A stretch of 64,000 bases of DNA from Allium sativum. Lineage: Eukaryota; Streptophyta; Magnoliopsida; Asparagales; Amaryllidaceae. Every line of letters starts with the position of its first letter. Position 1 is the stretch's first letter. The notes beneath the pieces are model-generated. The model saw only the letters and a list, made by a program, of their open reading frames with translations, was not told the origin of the DNA and ran no database searches. This document shows positions 11,635-23,901 of this stretch, piece after piece. Made by a program: the position numbers and the translations under genes. The stretch covers positions 208,085,231 to 208,149,230 of the forward strand of contig CM060912.1 of the NCBI GenBank assembly GCA_030737875.1, in the 5' to 3' direction.

Positions 11635-11880
11635 GACATAGGTGTAAACTTGGCATTTTCCGCATAGTCAATATGAACATCATAGGTGTGAACTTGCAAA
11701 ATAGTCAACATGAATATCATAGGTGTGAACTTGCAACGTAGACTAAATCAACATACATATATGTGAATTTGCAACACAGACTAAATCAACTTACATATAT
11801 GTGAATTTGCAAATCAATCACGAACATATGAATAAGTGTGAACTTGAAATATGACATAGGTTTAACATGTACACATAAAC
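11635..11880 (-). repeat. Tandem repeats of about 40 bp in the chromovirus LTR
   Basis: Five to six degenerate units with the core ATAGGTGTGAACTTGCAA plus an A/T-rich spacer. The counterpart is at about 19662-19905 in the 5' LTR. Confidence 0.75.
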
Positions 11881-12534
11881 ATGTAGATCTAACATTTGGT
11901 CACATATGTGATATGATTTTACAACCTGAAACTTGCATAACATGATAAACTACACAACTTGTCATAACAGGTTATACTCCAAGTTCATATACATATGAAT
12001 AGACTTATCCATTAATTCCCAGTTCAACATGATAATAAAATAGAACCATAGACATAGATCAATATCTTTCAATTCCACATATAACATAATAAACATTGTT
12101 CTATTATCAATTTATTTCAAGGAATGACATTAATTTTGATTCGCATCCCAAAACAAAACTAAACTTACAACAAACGATGGACTTGTGTTCTGGATTCTGA
12201 GTTCTGGAATTGAGATGCTTTCCTTTGGGTAGATAAACGTTGTTTTGATTTTAATTTTGAATTAGATTTGTTCATCTCTTAGCTTTCTTCAAGTGGAGGC
12301 TACTCTCAGTTTTCTCCCGACAGATGGCGGCTCTGGTTCTAATTTTTGTGTGAATTTAGGTTGGAGACTTGAGTTGTTTATATATATAATTTCAAACTAA
12401 TTAGAGCCGTCATATGATCATAGATGAATCTAGACCATTCACATCGAGAAGAGCCAACCAGAAAGTGACAAATCAACCTTAGTGACACACTAGAACTTAG
12501 AAAATTGCTAAGAACCCGACCAGGCCAGCCAAGA

Positions 12535-12630
12535 CCTGAACAGGTCGACTGGATATAGGTCGACCCCCAGGTCGACCGCCTGGTCGACCTGGGTACCTAG
12601 GTCAACCCCCTGGTCGACCTGAGTCCTGGG
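12535..12630 (-). repeat. GTCGAC palindrome cluster in the 3' LTR
   Basis: GTCGAC or GTCAAC recurs about seven times in fewer than 100 bp, usually as CTGGTCGACC or AGGTCGACC. The counterpart is at 20540-20665. Similar clusters occur in two other LTR families in this window. Confidence 0.8.
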
Positions 12631-12897
12631 CGGGAATTTTCCCGCCCAGCCCAATTCTGTTCCAGTTTTCAAATTTTGAACTTGTTTCGGGCTGTTTGAA
12701 TTTTAAATCGAATTCTGAAGCTTTCGAAGACCACAACTTCTTCATACGGAGTCCGATTTACGAAACTCAAACTCTATCTCAAGCAGAATTCCGAGACGAA
12801 TGCAATGGCGTAAACCGTTTCCCTTAATTATTTCATTTAGAATTAATTATACTTTAATTTGTTAATTTATTGTTAATAGAAAATTCGGGGTGTTACA

Positions 12898-12910
12898 TTC
12901 TCCCCTCATT
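12898..12910 (-). other. Polypurine tract of the chromovirus
   Basis: On the minus strand an ATGAGGGGAGAA run lies directly before TGTAACACCCC, the LTR start. Confidence 0.85.
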
Positions 12911-13471
12911 AAAGGATTTCGTCACCGAAATCTTCAAGTCTAGAAGAACGTATATCCTAACATCCAATCGTCCATCTACTCAACCAACAAACACAGACAT
13001 CCATTGTCCTTAAGAGACTTCTAATGCTTCATGATCATATGCATAGTGTGTGTATATGTCCTTATCTAATGCAAAGATTAGGCAGTCTACTGATTCAGCT
13101 GACCTCCTTAGTGTGAATCATGTAAGTGTCATGAATCCATTATGTATGCAAAATTTTCCCTACTCATAATTCTACATGAGTGCGCAACCATTCATACAAA
13201 TGCGACATCCATATGACAACATATCAAGTTTCAACCACATACAAATATGAATACATATATGCATATGCAATATGGAAGTGACTGGGCCGATCTTCCACCT
13301 AGGGTATGTGTATATGCATCCACGAGCAACCACTAGCAAACACTTGCAACCACTTGCAGCCATCAATCATAACATGTTTCAAATACATGTTTACATCCAT
13401 TAGTTTCTACCTAAGGAGTTAGGAGAAAAAGGACCGAGAAGATACACTGAAAGGTAGATACAAGCATAAAT

Positions 13472-13645
13472 TTATGGAAAAAGAGAGGTCAAAGATGTAC
13501 CCTCAAAAAGAAAAGGGTAGGAAGCGCGTATTTTGTCCTCAGTTTCCCAAGTCGCGTCTTCCTCGGCATCGTTCCATTGAATTTTAACAAGCTTGACTTC
13601 ACGGTTGCGTAGTTTTTTTATTTCATTTCCTACGATTCGAGTTGG
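13472..13645 (-). pseudogene. Chromodomain at the C-terminus of pol
   Basis: The reading from about 13774 down to 13472 gives the end of integrase (HVSHLRKC) followed, about 43 residues on, by a chromodomain: PTRIVG, KLRNREVKLVKIQW, and ATWETED with a final YPFLF. This is the usual C-terminal signature of the Tekay clade, which binds modified histone tails and steers integration. The frame is open from 13939 to the stop at 13472. A premature TGA at 13940-13942 separates it from the integrase core, so the encoding element is dead. Confidence 0.85.
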
Positions 13646-13819
13646 AACTCTCCTCACAGTTGTTTCTCCTTCTATTTCAACTTCTTCTAGAATGCTTGGC
13701 TCCACCACTTCCGCAGATTCATGTAAACATTTTCGGAGGTGAGAAACGTGAAAGACATTGTGAATTCCAGCCAACCTTTCGGGCAGCTCTACTCTATAAG
13801 CTATCTCGCCAATCTTTTC

Positions 13820-14870
13820 GATGATGGGGAAGGAACCTACAAATCTTGGCGCTAGTTTTCCTGCGCATCCAAAGCGAACGACGTTCCTTAAAGGAGATAC
13901 CTTAAGGAAAACCCTGTCCCTAACCTCAAACTCAAGGTAGGTTCATCTTTTATCTGCGTAGGATTTCTGTCTATCTTGGGCAGTCTTCATTCTCCTTCGT
14001 ATCAAATCCACTTTTTCTGAAGTCTCTCTAATCGTGTATGGCCCAAGTATAAGCTTGTCTGTAGACTCCCAACAAAAAGTTGGTGATCGACACGGTCTTC
14101 CATACAAAGCTTCGAAGGGCGCTATGCCGATGGTGGCTTGGTAGCTGTTGTTGTAGGCGAATTCCACTAAAGGAAGATGATCCTCCCATGTCCCTCCAAA
14201 GTCAAGAACGCACAGTCTCAAAAGATCTTCTAATACTCTGTTCACCCTTTCCGTCTGACCATCAGTTTGGGGTGATAGGCCGTGCTCAAGCATAACTGTA
14301 TGCCTACATCTTATTGCAGACTCCGCCAAAACTCGCTTGTAAAGATAGGATCTCGGTCACTCACTATGCTGGAGGGTATTCCATGGAGTCGAACTATTTC
14401 CTTGAGATAAAGAGATGCTAGAGATGAGGCAGTCCTTCTATTCTTGACAGGTATAAAGTGGGCGCTTTTTGTGAGCCTGTCCACTATTACCCAAACGCTA
14501 GTATTGCCCCTTCTTGACCTAGGCAACCCATCAATGAAGTCCATTGAAATGCTATCCCACTTCCATTGCGGGACTTCTAGAGGATGAAGCAGTCCTCGAG
14601 GCTTCTTTTGTTCCGCCTTGACCTGTTGGCATATCATGCACTTAGAAACGAAATCTGCCACATCCTTCTTCATGCCGCTCCAAAAGAAAACTCTCTTTAC
14701 GTCCTTGTACATCTTGTCTCCACCTGGGTGTATTGTCATCTTGGAATGGTGTGCTTCCTCGAGAACCATCTTTACCAAATCCCTTGCTTGTGGGATGCAT
14801 AGTCTTCCATCTCGCCTTAGCCAACCCTTATCATCGATGGAGTACCTATTGAGGTGACTGGAAGTTTCAC
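13820..14870 (-). pseudogene. Integrase domain of the chromovirus pol (broken)
   Basis: Joins the DNA copy into host DNA. The N-terminal HHCC zinc site is visible (AHHSK, IHPGG, then CMIC about 30 residues on). The core has the first Asp in SMDFID, the second in SDRDPIF, and the Glu about 35 residues later in a second frame. Breaks: an in-frame TAA at 14311-14313, a one-base loss near 14277 that shifts the frame between STAYHP-like and QTDGQ-like parts, and the TGA at 13940-13942. No other key residue is clearly missing. Confidence 0.85.
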
Positions 14871-14989
14871 CCCTAATTAGCTTATCAATCACATTAACAA
14901 GATGAGGGTCTTCGCGTTGTGCGGCCCCTATTGAGTCTAAAAGTGTGGGTCGTACTTCTAGTGATGCCAACAAACCAGGTACAAAATCA

Positions 14990-16340
14990 AAGGAGGGCCT
15001 AAAGTCAAAACTGGCTATATACTCTAAGCTTTGCCTTTCTACAAAGAGAGGGCTTAAGGTCAGCTTCTTTCTACTCAAGGCGTCTGCTACTACGTTGCCC
15101 TTGCCAGGAGTATAGGAAATCTCAAAATCATACGAGGCAAGAAACTCCATCCACCTTTGCTGTTTTAAGTTAAGATCTTTCTGCGAGAAAAGATACTTCA
15201 ACGATTTATGGTAAGTATATAATTCGAACTTCTCACCTAGGAGATAATGGCGCAAGACTTAAGCACAAAGACGATGGCGACCAACTCAAGATCGTGGGTT
15301 GGGTAGTTCTTTTCATGAACTTTCAATTATCTTCCACCATAAGCTACTACCTTCCCTTCTTACGTCAGAGCAGCACCTCGTCCCATACCACAAGCATCCG
15401 TGTATAATGTGAACATCTTGCTTCCATCAGGCAAAGTCAGAACTGGGGCTGTTGTAAGAGCCCTTTTCAAGCGTTGGAAAGCAATATCATAATCCAAATC
15501 CCAAGCGAACGCTAGATTCTTCTTTGTTAGCCTTGTGAGTGGAGCTGAGATTTTCGCGAAATTTCTAATGAACTTTCGGTAAAAACCTGCTAGCCCGAGA
15601 AAGCTTCGGATTTTAGTTGCATTTCTTGGTGCCTTCGAATCTTGCACTGCCACCACTTTCGCGGGGTCCACAGCTAACCCCTCTTTGGACACTACATGTC
15701 CAAGAAACCTTACTTCTTCTCTCCAGAAGTGGCATTTGGAGAATTTTGCTTTTAGCTGATGTGCACGGAGAGTATCCATGATTTCCTTTAAATGCTGAGC
15801 ATGCTCTTCCTTATCCTTTGAGAAGATCAAAATATCGTCTACGAAGACAACCACAAACTTGTTGAGGAATTCTCTGAACACCTTGCTCATTAGGTCTACG
15901 AAATAAGCGAGTGCGTTTGTCAAGCCGAAAGGCATGACAAGCCACTCGAAGAAACCGTCTGGGGTTCTGAACGCCGTCTTATCAATGCTATCTTCAGCTA
16001 CCCTTAGCTGATGGAACCCAGTAGCCAGATCAAGTTAGGAGAAAATCGACGCACCTATAAGCTGATCAAACAAACCGTCTATCCTGGGAAGCGGGTGTCT
16101 ATTCTTCTTAGTCAGCTTGTTTAGCTCCCTATAGTCCACACAAAGACGTAGTGAGCCATCTGCTTTGGTGGCGAACACCACTGGAGCACCCCATTCTGAG
16201 ATACTCCGCCTTATAAACCCCTTCTCGAGAAGCTCCTTAACTTGCTTACTGAGCTCCTTTCTCTCCATTGGAGCCATGTGTCTAACAGGTAAAGCTACGG
16301 GCTTTGCATTATCAACAAGATATATGTAGAAGTCTATTTC
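14990..16340 (-). pseudogene. Reverse transcriptase-RNase H of the chromovirus pol (broken)
   Basis: The RT is recognisable from [11 protein letters not shown] and LCVDYRELN through MPFGLTNA to the catalytic FVDD (VVFVDDILIF). RNase H follows, with the YTDA aspartate near 15395 and the DALSR motif near 15075. Breaks: TAA at 16035-16037 in the usual FSKLDL motif, TAA at 15360-15362, a further TAA about 35 bp downstream, and a one-base deletion near 15256 in the conserved LKSWRHYL region. RT before integrase confirms the gypsy order. Confidence 0.9.
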
Positions 16341-16409
16341 TCGCCTCGAAGGTAAGCCCCTCACCTCTTCAAAGACATCCGGGTATTCACGGACCACCCT
16401 AACCGACTA

Positions 16410-16830
16410 CAAATTCTCAACAGAAGCATCAAGCGACTCTAGATAACTAAGCATAACAACATTCAAGGGATTACAAGAAATTTCTAGAGTGTTACCGAGC
16501 CAAGTCAAGAGTCTAACCACTCCCTTCTCACAATCAAGAATGGCACCATTACTGGATAACCAGTCCATGCCTAAGATCAATCCATATCCCGAGAAATCCA
16601 AAACAAAGGCACTACATCTAAACTCAACACTTAGAATAGAGATTTTCAAATCCAAACAAACCATTGACAAATAAGCTGAGCCCCCAATTGGTTTTGAAAC
16701 AACCAAGGGATCTTTTACCATACTCGTGTCTAGGTGCAAAGATTCTACTAAAGCAGATGAAATAAAGGAGTGTGATGCGCCAGAATCAAAGAGAGTGCGA
16801 ACCGAATGATCATAGAGATAAACTAAGATT
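16410..16830 (-). pseudogene. Aspartic protease domain of the chromovirus pol
   Basis: Retroviral-type protease, which cleaves the polyprotein. The active site is LFDSGASHSFI near 16790, followed by hydrophobic strands and LGMDWL near 16560, the second conserved element of plant gypsy proteases. It is in frame with the zinc knuckles upstream and ends at a TAG (16407-16409) that cuts it from RT; the flanking reading is otherwise continuous, so a single base change explains the stop. Confidence 0.87.
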
Positions 16831-16839
16831 TCTACAGAA

Positions 16840-17798
16840 ATATTTCTATCTCGTTCCTGTGGAGGTGCCACCAGCACGTGAACCTGTCCCCCTGAAGTGG
16901 ATCCAATCCTCTGTCCCTGCCCCCGCTTCTTTGGGCAGTCCTTAGCCATGTGTCCAGTCTCGCCGCAATGGAAACAACCATCATTCATCTTCGCCTTCTT
17001 CTTTCTGCAGTCTTTCACTATATGTCCAATAATGCCACAGAAATTACACCTTCTCTTTTCACGCTTGAAGTCTGTTTTCTTAGCCTGTAAACCCTCTTTC
17101 TTTTCTTGAGGCACTTCCACCTTTGCCACTTTCTTGCCTTTATCTTCCTCGTGTAGCAGCGCCATGTCCACCAAGCTTTCATAAGTCACTCCGATGGGTA
17201 TATGGGTAATAGCAAGGCTGTGTAGAGGCTCATTCAGACCTTTGACGAAACGAAGGGCCTTCTTGTGTTAGGTTTTTACTAAATCCAGCCCAAATCTGGC
17301 CAGCTGATTAAACTGATTGACGTACTCCACGATCGTCATACTTCCTTGTTTAAGACTTAGGAACTTCTCCATCTGCAGGCTTCTTTCAGCTTGGGAGAGG
17401 AATTTCATCTCAAACCTCATCCTGAAATCTTCCCAAGTTTCCACTGGCCTCTCAGCATGGGTAACCTCCCACCAATAAGAAGCTTCGTCTTTAAGCAACC
17501 ACACTGCTAGCTGTATCTTTTGCCTGTCGTCAACTTCGAAGATGACGAACAAATCTTCGGTCTCCTTCAGCCAGTTCCTTGCTACCACAAAGGATTCAGT
17601 TCCATAAAATCCCTTTCCACCCATAGCCTTGAAGTCTCTACACGTCTTAGCGAAAGCATTTCCACGAGGAGGAGGAGGAGGAACCGCTGCCACTAGGGGA
17701 GGAGGAATGTCTGTTGGGCCCGCATCATTGGCCCTAGCCTCTAGGTACCTTCAGAACCAGCCAGGTATTCCTTCTGGAAGGTAAAGATCTCCAGACAT
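16840..17798 (-). pseudogene. gag of the chromovirus (two premature stops)
   Basis: Structural nucleocapsid protein. I place the start at the ATG 17796-17798, close to the primer site and starting MSGDLYLPEG. The proline run PPPPPP and a retrotransposon-gag core follow (FYGTESFVVARNWLKETE, then W at EASYWWE). Two zinc knuckles of CCHC type lie at about 16930-17048 (CNFCGIIGHIVKDC and CFHCGETGHMAKDC), the usual number for chromoviruses. In-frame stops occur at 17751-17753 (TGA) and 17268-17270 (TAA); the frame is otherwise intact. Confidence 0.88.
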
Positions 17799-17965
17799 GC
17801 TGAAACTAAAAGGAAAGATTCAAGACAAAAGGATAGAGAGACAGTGCATATGGCTTTGGGGAATTATGCCTTTTAAAAACAACTCTTTTTCTTGAAAAAA
17901 AATGCTTCTTTAAACTTCTTTTTGAAAATAGTTGCAAAAACCTTTATCTAATCTGGTAAACCTGT

Positions 17966-17978
17966 GCTTTGATACTAA
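17966..17978 (-). other. Primer binding site of the chromovirus (degenerate)
   Basis: On the minus strand TTAGTATCAAAGC follows the LTR end directly. It differs from the iMet complement TGGTATCAGAGC at a few positions, consistent with decay. Confidence 0.7.
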
Positions 17979-17979
17979 G

Positions 17980-20913
17980 TGAAACACCCTACCTCTGTTA
18001 AGGTCACTCACAAAGGGAATACCTTAACTTCGGTGGAGGTTTATAAGTAAAAGTCACAGATAAATCACAAGACAGATATAAGCACATTTATAAACAGCGG
18101 AAAAACAAATAGACTTTCATATCATAAATACGTGTTCATACAAAACATTTCCATAGTTGCCTCAAAACAAACTTCCAATTATTGCAACCATAATAATGTC
18201 TTGATTTAAAACTTAAAGAAGCATGAAACATAATTAAAACTGCATAAATCCCCATAGAATGTCCAAACCCATAGCCCAAACGAAAGAGATCCAAGTAATA
18301 CATTCTCTCTCTTCAATCTGGATGAAAAATCTGACTAAGTTGAGGTGTTTACTCCCTGTAGACCTAAGGGGGGAGGAAACGGAAGAAAAGAAAGCGAAAG
18401 GAAAATGGGTCAGACATAAGTCTGGTAAGTCTAGTTATATTTCAAGCATGAGAACAATAAAAAGATCATGACTTGCATAAACTGAGAACATGACAATACC
18501 AGAATATAAAACAAGATATGGCAGGAAATACTACCTATACTAAATGCACTCACTATTACTTCTCTGCACCTACTAACTAGCCTAACTAGCACTACGTGTT
18601 CATGACAAGGTGATCCCTTATTCGATCGGCTCTTACTCGCAACGTTTTCTTCCTGTGTCATACGACCCCACATAATTGTAGATACCTATGTTGGTCCCAT
18701 CATGGGGTGTATCAAGTCCCATGGTGGCGGCCCGACACAATTCTAGAATGCATAGGTTATAGTACTGATGCCCAGTGCCCTGTTTGTCTGCTCCGAAGTG
18801 TGTGCATGCCTGCACTCCGTTAGAACCTACACTGCTGCACCAACCGCCGTCGCTTTTGACCGCTTACAATCAGCCCAATAATCGTGCCCTACCCTGCCTA
18901 GTTTCAGGGTACCATAACACCTAATTGGGTTACTGCTGAAATGGGTCCCCGTTACTAGGGTTTTCTAGTCAAACATGTTAAGTGGTTAAGTGTCTGTATT
19001 AACCTAACCCCACCCATCAGTTTAATTAACATGTTGAATTGGTTAAGTGTTTTAGCTAACTTAACCCTGCCATCCTGACTTATCTGTCCTTAGCTTTAAT
19101 TAGTTAAAGCACCAACCACTCACATTAGACAAGTATTGTTACGGTTACTGGATGTACCGGTCGGTTCCGGGCAGGTTTACATCGTAACTCAGTCTAACCT
19201 CGGGTCCTTATTGGGCTCAATGCCTTAACCTCCCACATTGGATAGGTATTGTTGTGATTACTGGACAGCCGGGCGGGTCCAGGCAGGTTTACATCACAAC
19301 TCAATCCAACCTCGGGTTAAGCATACTCGTATTTTCTAAATTTACATATTTGTTCTTTTTATTCTTATATGTAAATTTGTTAACAATTAAATGTTATGGC
19401 CCACTTTCCAAGTTCATCATTTTTAGGTATATGATTTATACCGTTTCATGCCATAAATTACCTATGTGATTTTTCACCAATTTATGTCAAGTTTCCTATA
19501 ATTACCAATTTTTCCCAACGTTACCCCGTCTAAATATTAGGCTAACAATCTTAGCCTAATTTTTCGTCCGCATGATTTTTTAACATATAATATTAGGCTA
19601 AAAACTTAGCCTAATTTAGCGTACACAAAATTGGCATAAAGAAATTCATTAACATAAACATGACATAGGTGTAAACTTGGCATTTTCGGCATAGTCAATA
19701 TGAACATCATAGGTGTGAACTTGCAAAATAGTCAACATGAATATCATAGGTGTGAACTTGCGATGTAGACTAAATCAACATACATATATGTGAATTTGCA
19801 ACATTGACTAAATCAACTTACATATATGTGAATTTGCAAATCAATCACGAACATATGAATAAGTGTGAACTTGAAATATGACATAGGTTTAACATATACA
19901 CATAAACATGTAGATCTAACATTTGGTCACATATGTGATATGATTTTACAACCTGAAACTTGCATAACATGATAAACTACACAACTTGTCATAACAGGTT
20001 ATACTCCAAGTTCATATACATATGAATAGACTTATCCATTAATTCCCAATTCAATATGATAATAAAATAGAACCATAGACATAGATCAATATCATTCAAT
20101 TCCACATATAACATAATAAACATTGTTCTATTATCATTTTATTTCCAAGGCATGACATTAATTTTGATTCGCATCCCAAAACATAACTAAACTTACAACG
20201 AACGATGAACTTGAGTTCTTAATTCTGAGTTCTGGAATTGAGATGCTTTCGTTTGGGTAGATAAATGTTGTTTTGATTTTAATTTTGAATTAGATTTGTT
20301 CGTCTTTTAGCTTTCCTCAAGTGGAGACTACTCTCAGTTTTCTCCCAACAGCATGGCGGCTCTGGTTCTAATTTTTGTGTGAATTTAGGTTGGAGATTTG
20401 AGTTGTTTATGTAGAATTTTAAACTAATTAGAGCCGTCAGATGATCATAGATGAATCTAGACCATTCACATCGAGAAGAGCCAACCAGAAAGTGACAAAT
20501 CAGCCCTAGTGACACACCAAAACTCAGAAAATCGCTCAGAAGTCGACCAGGCCAGCCAAGACCTGACCAGGTCGACTGGGTAGGTCGACCCCCAGGTCGA
20601 CTCCCTGGTCAGCCTGGGTGCCCAGGTCGACCCCCAGGTCAACCCCCTGGTCGATCTGGGTCTTGGGCGGGAATATTCCCGCCCAGCCCAATTCTGGTCC
20701 AGTTTTCAAATTTTGAACTTGTTTTGGGCTGTTTAATTCTGAAACTTCCGAAGACCACAACTTCTTCATACGGAGTCCGATTTACGCAAACTCAGACTCT
20801 ATCTCAAGCCAAATTCCGAGACGAACGCAACAGAGTAACCCGTTTCCCTTAATTATTTAATTTAGAATTAATTATACTTTAATTTATTATTAACAGAAAT
20901 TCGGGGTGTTACA
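17980..20913 (-). repeat. 5' LTR of the chromovirus (complete, 2934 bp)
   Basis: Bounded by TGAAACACCC on the plus strand at 17980 and GGTGTTACA at 20913, the inverse of TGTAACACC...GTTTCA. It aligns with 10083-12897 over its length and includes the segment that the giant-LTR insertion displaced. The GTCGAC cluster lies at 20540-20665 and the 40-bp repeats at 19662-19905. The following GATCT is the expected 5-bp target duplication. Confidence 0.92.
20540..20665 (-). repeat. GTCGAC palindrome cluster in the 5' LTR
   Basis: Counterpart of 12535-12630, with five or more GTCGAC/GTCAAC/GTCGAT boxes interspersed with CCCCCAGG/CCTGG. Confidence 0.8.
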
Positions 20914-20918
20914 GATCT

Positions 20919-22634
20919 GCACTGCATGGGATCTACGAGCCACTCGATGCTCATCAAAGACTCCCACTAAACAAAACTTTGACCGACAATTAATCCCATA
21001 AGATCATCCCCCCGGGTCGTCAGGGCTATGGCAACAATGAACATCTATGCCTGACAACTCGCCTCATGTAGGTCGCCTTTTACACCGATCTAGTTGATAT
21101 CAGGCCTCAAGTGTTGTAAGCCTTCCGAATGACTTTTGTTTGACCTGTAGTCAACCATTACGGCTAATTCATATACACGAGCGTGCTACACTGGATCAAC
21201 ATCTCTGACCCGGAAACCGGTCCCTTGGATCAAGCCTCAAATCAGCAACGAGTAGCCCCATACTTCAACTCTAGAGTCCGCCATAAGGACCTCGACATCG
21301 GCAACCTCATCTTACAACGGGTCTTTCCTCCACTAGCAGTCCTCGCCCCTCGTTAGGAAGGCCCATACTCATACAACGGAAGCTCAACGATGGAACTTTT
21401 AAGCTTTCAACCATGGACGGAGTGAACTACCATGGGCATGGAACAACGAACATCTTCACCTTTACTCTACATAACTTAGTGTACAATCAATTCAGGCCTT
21501 CCAACGATGTTTTTCTTTCCCTCAATTCGAGGCATTGCAAAGGTTACTACTACTAGAGATATCTGTAGGAGTGATGTTCAGTTTTCTGTCTTCCTTCCAT
21601 GTTTGCTCCGTGCATGACGTGTTTGATTAATCCTAACAATCAGCTTGCATTCAAACTTTCGATCGCCGCATCGGTGCCCCGAGCAGGGGGAGTTGGTGCC
21701 GCCTTCCGAACCTCGATCCAACATAGAGGCCAAACAACATTGGCTACGACCGGCACCCAGAACATGGGAGCCGACCATGCAACTAGAGTCGCCGGCCCGC
21801 GGCGCGACCTAGTATAAATAACCTCGAACTCGAACCTCGGCCCAGTGCCGAGGCCGAGGATAAATCTTTCAACCACCCAACAGCCAGACGGGGTAATACA
21901 AACACCCCTTGAACTACGGGTGATGGTCGAATCTTGGCGCAGCACCGAGACTGACCTTAAATAATCTCTTCCCCGAAGCTCTCAAGGCTAAGGGGAAGCC
22001 CATGGCCACGATCGGACCCTACGAGCTGATTATCCATGCTTCTCTTTCCTGGCGAACGACAACACCTACAGGCTCGCCTCAACCCGATGAATGATGGGAA
22101 AGCCTACACCGGACGGACCGCACAACACGACATCATGCGCCTTCGCTACTCTTGGGATTAAACCCAGACAACCTAAGAAAAAACAGCAGGCACTCAAGCC
22201 TGGCTTCGCAAACTATGGGTTTCCTGAGCTGAGGGAAACCTACTAGAAGCCTGCGCACTGTCTTACCCTTCTAGAACAAAGACCCAGAGTGCGTTACACT
22301 ATCAAACCCCCTGGAATGATCAACCCAGGGCGTGGAATACACAATTGCTCTTTTGTTAAGTGTAACGATAAGTATGCCTATGCAAGTATGGGATGCCTGA
22401 AAACATAGGAAGAACATCCAAACATTTAACACAACCGATGATCTTTACTAATCCATATTTCATTTCAACACACACACACATACGTTAAAACAAACTACAT
22501 GTCTAACATCTCTTCTCTCTGATGACAGGGTGTACATGAAAACCACACCATACCTTTAGGGACCAAAAGCGAGGGTCACACTCGCACATACTACTGGTTT
22601 ACCTAACCCAAATTATCTTTGATTCCTTTAATAA
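20919..22634 (+). other. Tat internal region, no gene seen
   Basis: Moderately GC-rich sequence with many stops in all frames. The open frames near 21578-21945 overlap on both strands and show no family motif. I see nothing else to annotate here. Confidence 0.5.
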
Positions 22635-23498
22635 TTACTGATTCTGCTCATCCTTTCCTTTTCTTTTCCTTTTTTCTATGCAGGTTCGACACAGGCAGGT
22701 CACCACCAGTAATGGGCCCTTTCCTTCTAGGACCGTTTCCTCCTCTCTACCCAATACAGGAGTAACGGATTCATGAGGCATCGATGCACGCCATCCGCCA
22801 TCATCCTCGCCGCTTGTAATTATCATATCCTCTTCGAGAGCAATACATGGTGACGGCTTAGGTACGATGCAAGAAGCAAGGACCAATGCAGCCTGGGTGT
22901 ATCCCCAAGCCTTCCTGGCGCCCAGCTCTGCTCTCTTCTCGATATCTTCGTCGGCTTTCTGATCAGCTAGCTCCCTGGCCTGGAGTCTCATAACTGCATT
23001 CGGTTCAAGTTGCTAAGGGTCCTCTCGCCCTTTTCTGGTGGGCATCATCGACAGCTCTCTTTTTTCCTAGCCTACTCAGAGGCCCTCTCCTTCTCCGCCT
23101 CAGCATCGGCCTACCTTTCGCCACCACAGCGGCAGATTTCTATTGGGCATCCCAACTAGCCTTCGCCTATGCATCTTGTATGGAAACCTCATCATGTCCC
23201 TCTTCCCCTCCGGCTCCTCCGAATTTGCCACCAGCCGGGCTTCCTGACCTTCCATCGTAGCTTGCTTGGTTTGCACACTTACACCAGCTACGCCCGTCGC
23301 ATGAGCGCTTAGTCCAGCCATAGCTTCTCCTCCTCCAAGGAGGCTCATATAAATATGGGATCTCGAAGCCACGGGTTCTCCTACTACTCCATATTGTTCC
23401 CGCTGTAACTCCAACTGGGACTTGGACACTTGAGGAAGCATGGGGGCAAAGCTTGGCGTCGCCTCCGCTCCAGAGGGGCTTCCCAGCAAAAGAAGCAA
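22635..23498 (-). pseudogene. Decayed antisense ORF of the Tat element
   Basis: Two adjacent minus-strand frames (23498-23100 and 22991-22635) read through about 270 residues with a short broken joint. The second part is helical and charged (RELADQKADEDIEKRAEL), followed by GYTQAALVLASC and an acidic tail. This resembles the coiled-coil protein encoded antisense between pol and the 3' LTR in several Tat-lineage elements. That match is by general character, not by a diagnostic motif. No catalytic residue is visible and the frame is interrupted, so I treat it as non-functional. Confidence 0.35.
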
Positions 23499-23703
23499 CT
23501 ATTTGACTTCTGAGGGTTCATCACTCGCATCCTCTTCAATTAGCAAGTACTCGAGCTTGGGGGTAGTCCCCTGCTTATCCTTGCACTAACTTACTCATCG
23601 CAAGACCCGAGGAGGATCCCCACCAGCTTCCCCGTTTGCATTTCCATCGCCACAGCCCTCGGGGCAACCATTCTAAAGAAGAATGAACGCCTCGCCCCAA
23701 GGA

Positions 23704-23901
23704 TTATCCAGACCCAAAAGCTCGGGTCTCGGAAACTTCTAACCTCCCGACAATACTAGGAAGACCGGGCTTAGAAGCTCGGACCAAAGGACAGAGGGAG
23801 AAATATAACCACCGGTTCCCCGAGGAACTGGAGAACCTAGATAAATTCTCAATACACAAAGAAAAAAATCCATATTTCAGTGCAAGTTCTCGGGTTTCCA
23901 T
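23704..23901 (-). pseudogene. Possible N-terminal piece of the same antisense ORF
   Basis: A 65-codon frame with NRWLYFS and KPGLPS, faintly like the W-x-FFFV region of plant transposon-associated antisense proteins. It is separated from 22635-23498 by stops. Weak; it could be chance. Confidence 0.22.

Larger units (their letters stand above)
10083..12897 (-). repeat. 3' LTR of the chromovirus (interrupted copy)
   Basis: Matches 18105-20913. It ends at GGTGTTACA (start of the LTR on the minus strand). Contents: a 16-G run, a duplicated block of about 115 bp near 11095-11300, tandem units of about 40 bp, and a GTCGAC-rich palindrome cluster at 12535-12630. Confidence 0.9.
10083..20913 (-). 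mobile_element. Tekay/Del-type chromovirus (Ty3-gypsy), minus strand, decayed
   Basis: Reading the minus strand: 5' LTR 17980-20913, primer site, gag, protease, RT, RNase H, integrase, chromodomain, polypurine tract, 3' LTR 10083-12897. The 3' LTR lacks its end because the giant-LTR element sits in it. Integrase after RNase H makes it gypsy; the C-terminal chromodomain places it with chromoviruses. The flank GATCT (20914-20918) should be the target duplication; the other copy is outside the window. The LTRs differ at roughly a few percent with small indels, so it is older than the element inserted in it. Confidence 0.92.

Noticed and set aside
14080..14857. Plus-strand frames opposite integrase
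   Set aside because: Shadows of the minus-strand pol, which has clear domain motifs.
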